Source of the DNA: Paracoccaceae bacterium
GTDB lineage: Bacteria; Pseudomonadota; Alphaproteobacteria; Rhodobacterales; Rhodobacteraceae
Direction of reading: 5' to 3'
Assembly (NCBI GenBank): GCA_002400675.1
Contig: NVQY01000234.1
Location: forward strand, 1-5,639
Length of the DNA stretch: 5,639 nucleotides
Shown: in pieces, positions 4,633 to 5,639 of the stretch
Numbering within the stretch: the stretch's first letter is position 1
Layout: every line of letters starts with the position of its first letter
Position numbers and translations under genes: made by a program
Notes under the pieces: model-generated
Told to the model about the DNA's origin: nothing
The model's input: the letters and a program-made list of their open reading frames with translations, nothing else
The model's database searches: none

Positions 4633-5639
4633 ATGAAGCAAGATCTCTTCGGCCAATCAACCAGCCTGATGCAAAACGCGACTTTGGACAGCTGGAACAA
4701 AGCCCAGCTTGGGTTTCTCGCCCATGCGGCCATTACCCCGGAACATCTGGGGGCGGTCCTGGCGGCAGAACCTGATTTCGCGCTGGGTCAGGCGGTAAAG
4801 GGCTTGTTCTGCCTGCTTCTTGGACGCCGTGAGATGATGCAGCCGGCGCGTGATGCCTTGCGGGTGGCGCAGGAAAGCGCGAAAAACTCGCCGGTCAGCG
4901 CGCGTGAAATGACCTTTGTCTCTGCATTGGAGAACTGGATGTCGGGCGATCCCGGCAAATCGGTGCAAACGCTTGAGGGTGGCCTGCGCGCCAACCCGGA
5001 CGACACGCTGGCGATGAAGCTGAGCCAGGCGATTCGCTTTGTTCTGGGTGACAGCGCCGGGATGCGCCGCTCGGTTGAACGGGTGTTGCCCTCTTACGAT
5101 GCCGATCATCCGGGCTATGGCTATCTGCTGGGCTGTCACGCCTTTTCGCTTGAGGAAACCGGCGACTATGACACGGCGCTGGCGTCGGGTCTAAAGGCGC
5201 TGACGCTGGCCCCGGATGATGCGTGGGGGCTGCATGCGGTGGCGCATGTGCACGACATGACCGGCAACGCGGCCAGCGGGTTGGAGTGGCTCGACGGGCG
5301 CGAGGCGGCTTGGGCGCATTGCAACAATTTCCGCTATCATGTGTGGTGGCACAAGGCGCTGATGCATCTGGATATGGGACAGATTGATGCGGTTCTTGAT
5401 CTATACGACACCCATGTACGCGCCGACCATACCGATGATTACCGCGACATTTCAAACGGCACCGCCCTGTTGATGCGCCTTGAACTGAACGGCGTGAATG
5501 TCGGCCCCCGGTGGCAGGAACTGGCTGACTTAAGTGCGGCGCGCACCGAAGATGGCTGTCTGATCTTTGCCGATCTGCACTACATGCTGGCGCTGACCGG
5601 CGACGGGCGCACGACGGACGCCGCACGGCTTGTGGCGCG
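4633..5639 (+). CDS. TTC38-like tetratricopeptide repeat protein (3' end cut by window edge)
   Basis: An open frame starts with ATG at 4633 (MKQDLFGQSTSLMQNATLDS) and stays open for 335 codons to the window edge. The protein is alpha-helical throughout with TPR-like helix pairs, for example GDYDTALASGLKALTLAPDD at 177-196. The most diagnostic part is residues 197-260: AWGLHAVAHVHDMTG, then W219, AWAHCNNF (226-233), YHVWWHKALMHLDMG (235-249) and VLDLYDTHV. This W/H/C-rich block is the signature of the TTC38 family, found in animals and many proteobacteria. Family members have roughly 430-470 residues, so about 100 are probably missing here. There is no signal peptide or membrane segment, so it is likely cytoplasmic. 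Its molecular role is unknown; TPRs usually bind other proteins. The ribosome site is weak (AGGA at 4622-4625, 7-nt spacer). There is no visible link to the molybdenum hydroxylase. Confidence 0.88.
   Translation, partial: MKQDLFGQSTSLMQNATLDSWNKAQLGFLAHAAITPEHLGAVLAAEPDFALGQAVKGLFCLLLGRREMMQPARDALRVAQESAKNSPVSAREMTFVSALENWMSGDPGKSVQTLEGGLRANPDDTLAMKLSQAIRFVLGDSAGMRRSVERVLPSYDADHPGYGYLLGCHAFSLEETGDYDTALASGLKALTLAPDDAWGLHAVAHVHDMTGNAASGLEWLDGREAAWAHCNNFRYHVWWHKALMHLDMGQIDAVLDLYDTHVRADHTDDYRDISNGTALLMRLELNGVNVGPRWQELADLSAARTEDGCLIFADLHYMLALTGDGRTTDAARLVA

Noticed and set aside
4332..4775. 147-codon plus-strand open frame spanning the DUF302 end and the gap
   Set aside because: It overlaps two better genes out of frame, crosses the probable terminator and shows no protein-like pattern.
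4895..5626. 243-codon minus-strand open frame opposite the TTC38-like gene
   Set aside because: Very rich in Arg, Pro, Ser and Cys with no domain pattern; the plus-strand frame gives a clear TTC38-like protein.

Overview
The window looks like a piece of an alphaproteobacterial chromosome, most likely from the Rhodobacterales/Roseobacter group. This is inferred from GC-rich coding DNA with strong third-position G/C, the protein families present and compact overlapping genes. No taxonomic marker is present, so the assignment is an impression from reading and not a measurement.

Layout. Positions 1-3714 carry a tightly packed minus-strand operon for a three-subunit molybdenum hydroxylase of the xanthine dehydrogenase/CO dehydrogenase superfamily. 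Its order is FAD subunit (2848-3714), [2Fe-2S] subunit (2351-2842), molybdopterin subunit (102-2351). Immediately downstream is the start of a small protein that looks like MoaD/ThiS (1-95, cut by the window edge). A 223-bp divergent intergenic region (3715-3937) separates this operon from a plus-strand gene for an exported DUF302 protein (3938-4414). A hairpin plus T-run after that gene is a probable terminator. After a 218-bp gap, a plus-strand gene for a TTC38-like tetratricopeptide-repeat protein begins at 4633 and runs off the right edge.

How the genes work together. Electrons from a hydroxylated substrate would pass from the Mo cofactor (large subunit) through two [2Fe-2S] clusters (small subunit) to FAD (medium subunit). 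A MoaD-like sulfur carrier directly behind the large subunit fits local supply of molybdopterin or cofactor sulfur. The substrate is not identifiable. The large subunit lacks the cysteine-containing loop of true (form I) CO dehydrogenase and carries AYRAPGSP at the corresponding place. The DUF302 and TTC38-like genes are on the other strand and have no clear functional link to the operon.

There is no sign of mobile elements, CRISPR arrays or RNA genes. The most notable points are the MoaD-like gene at the edge, which is AT-richer than its neighbours and in the same reading frame as the large subunit, the non-standard Mo active-site loop, a near-identical 15-bp direct repeat in the divergent promoter region, and a pair of overlapping, mutually exclusive hairpins after the DUF302 gene.
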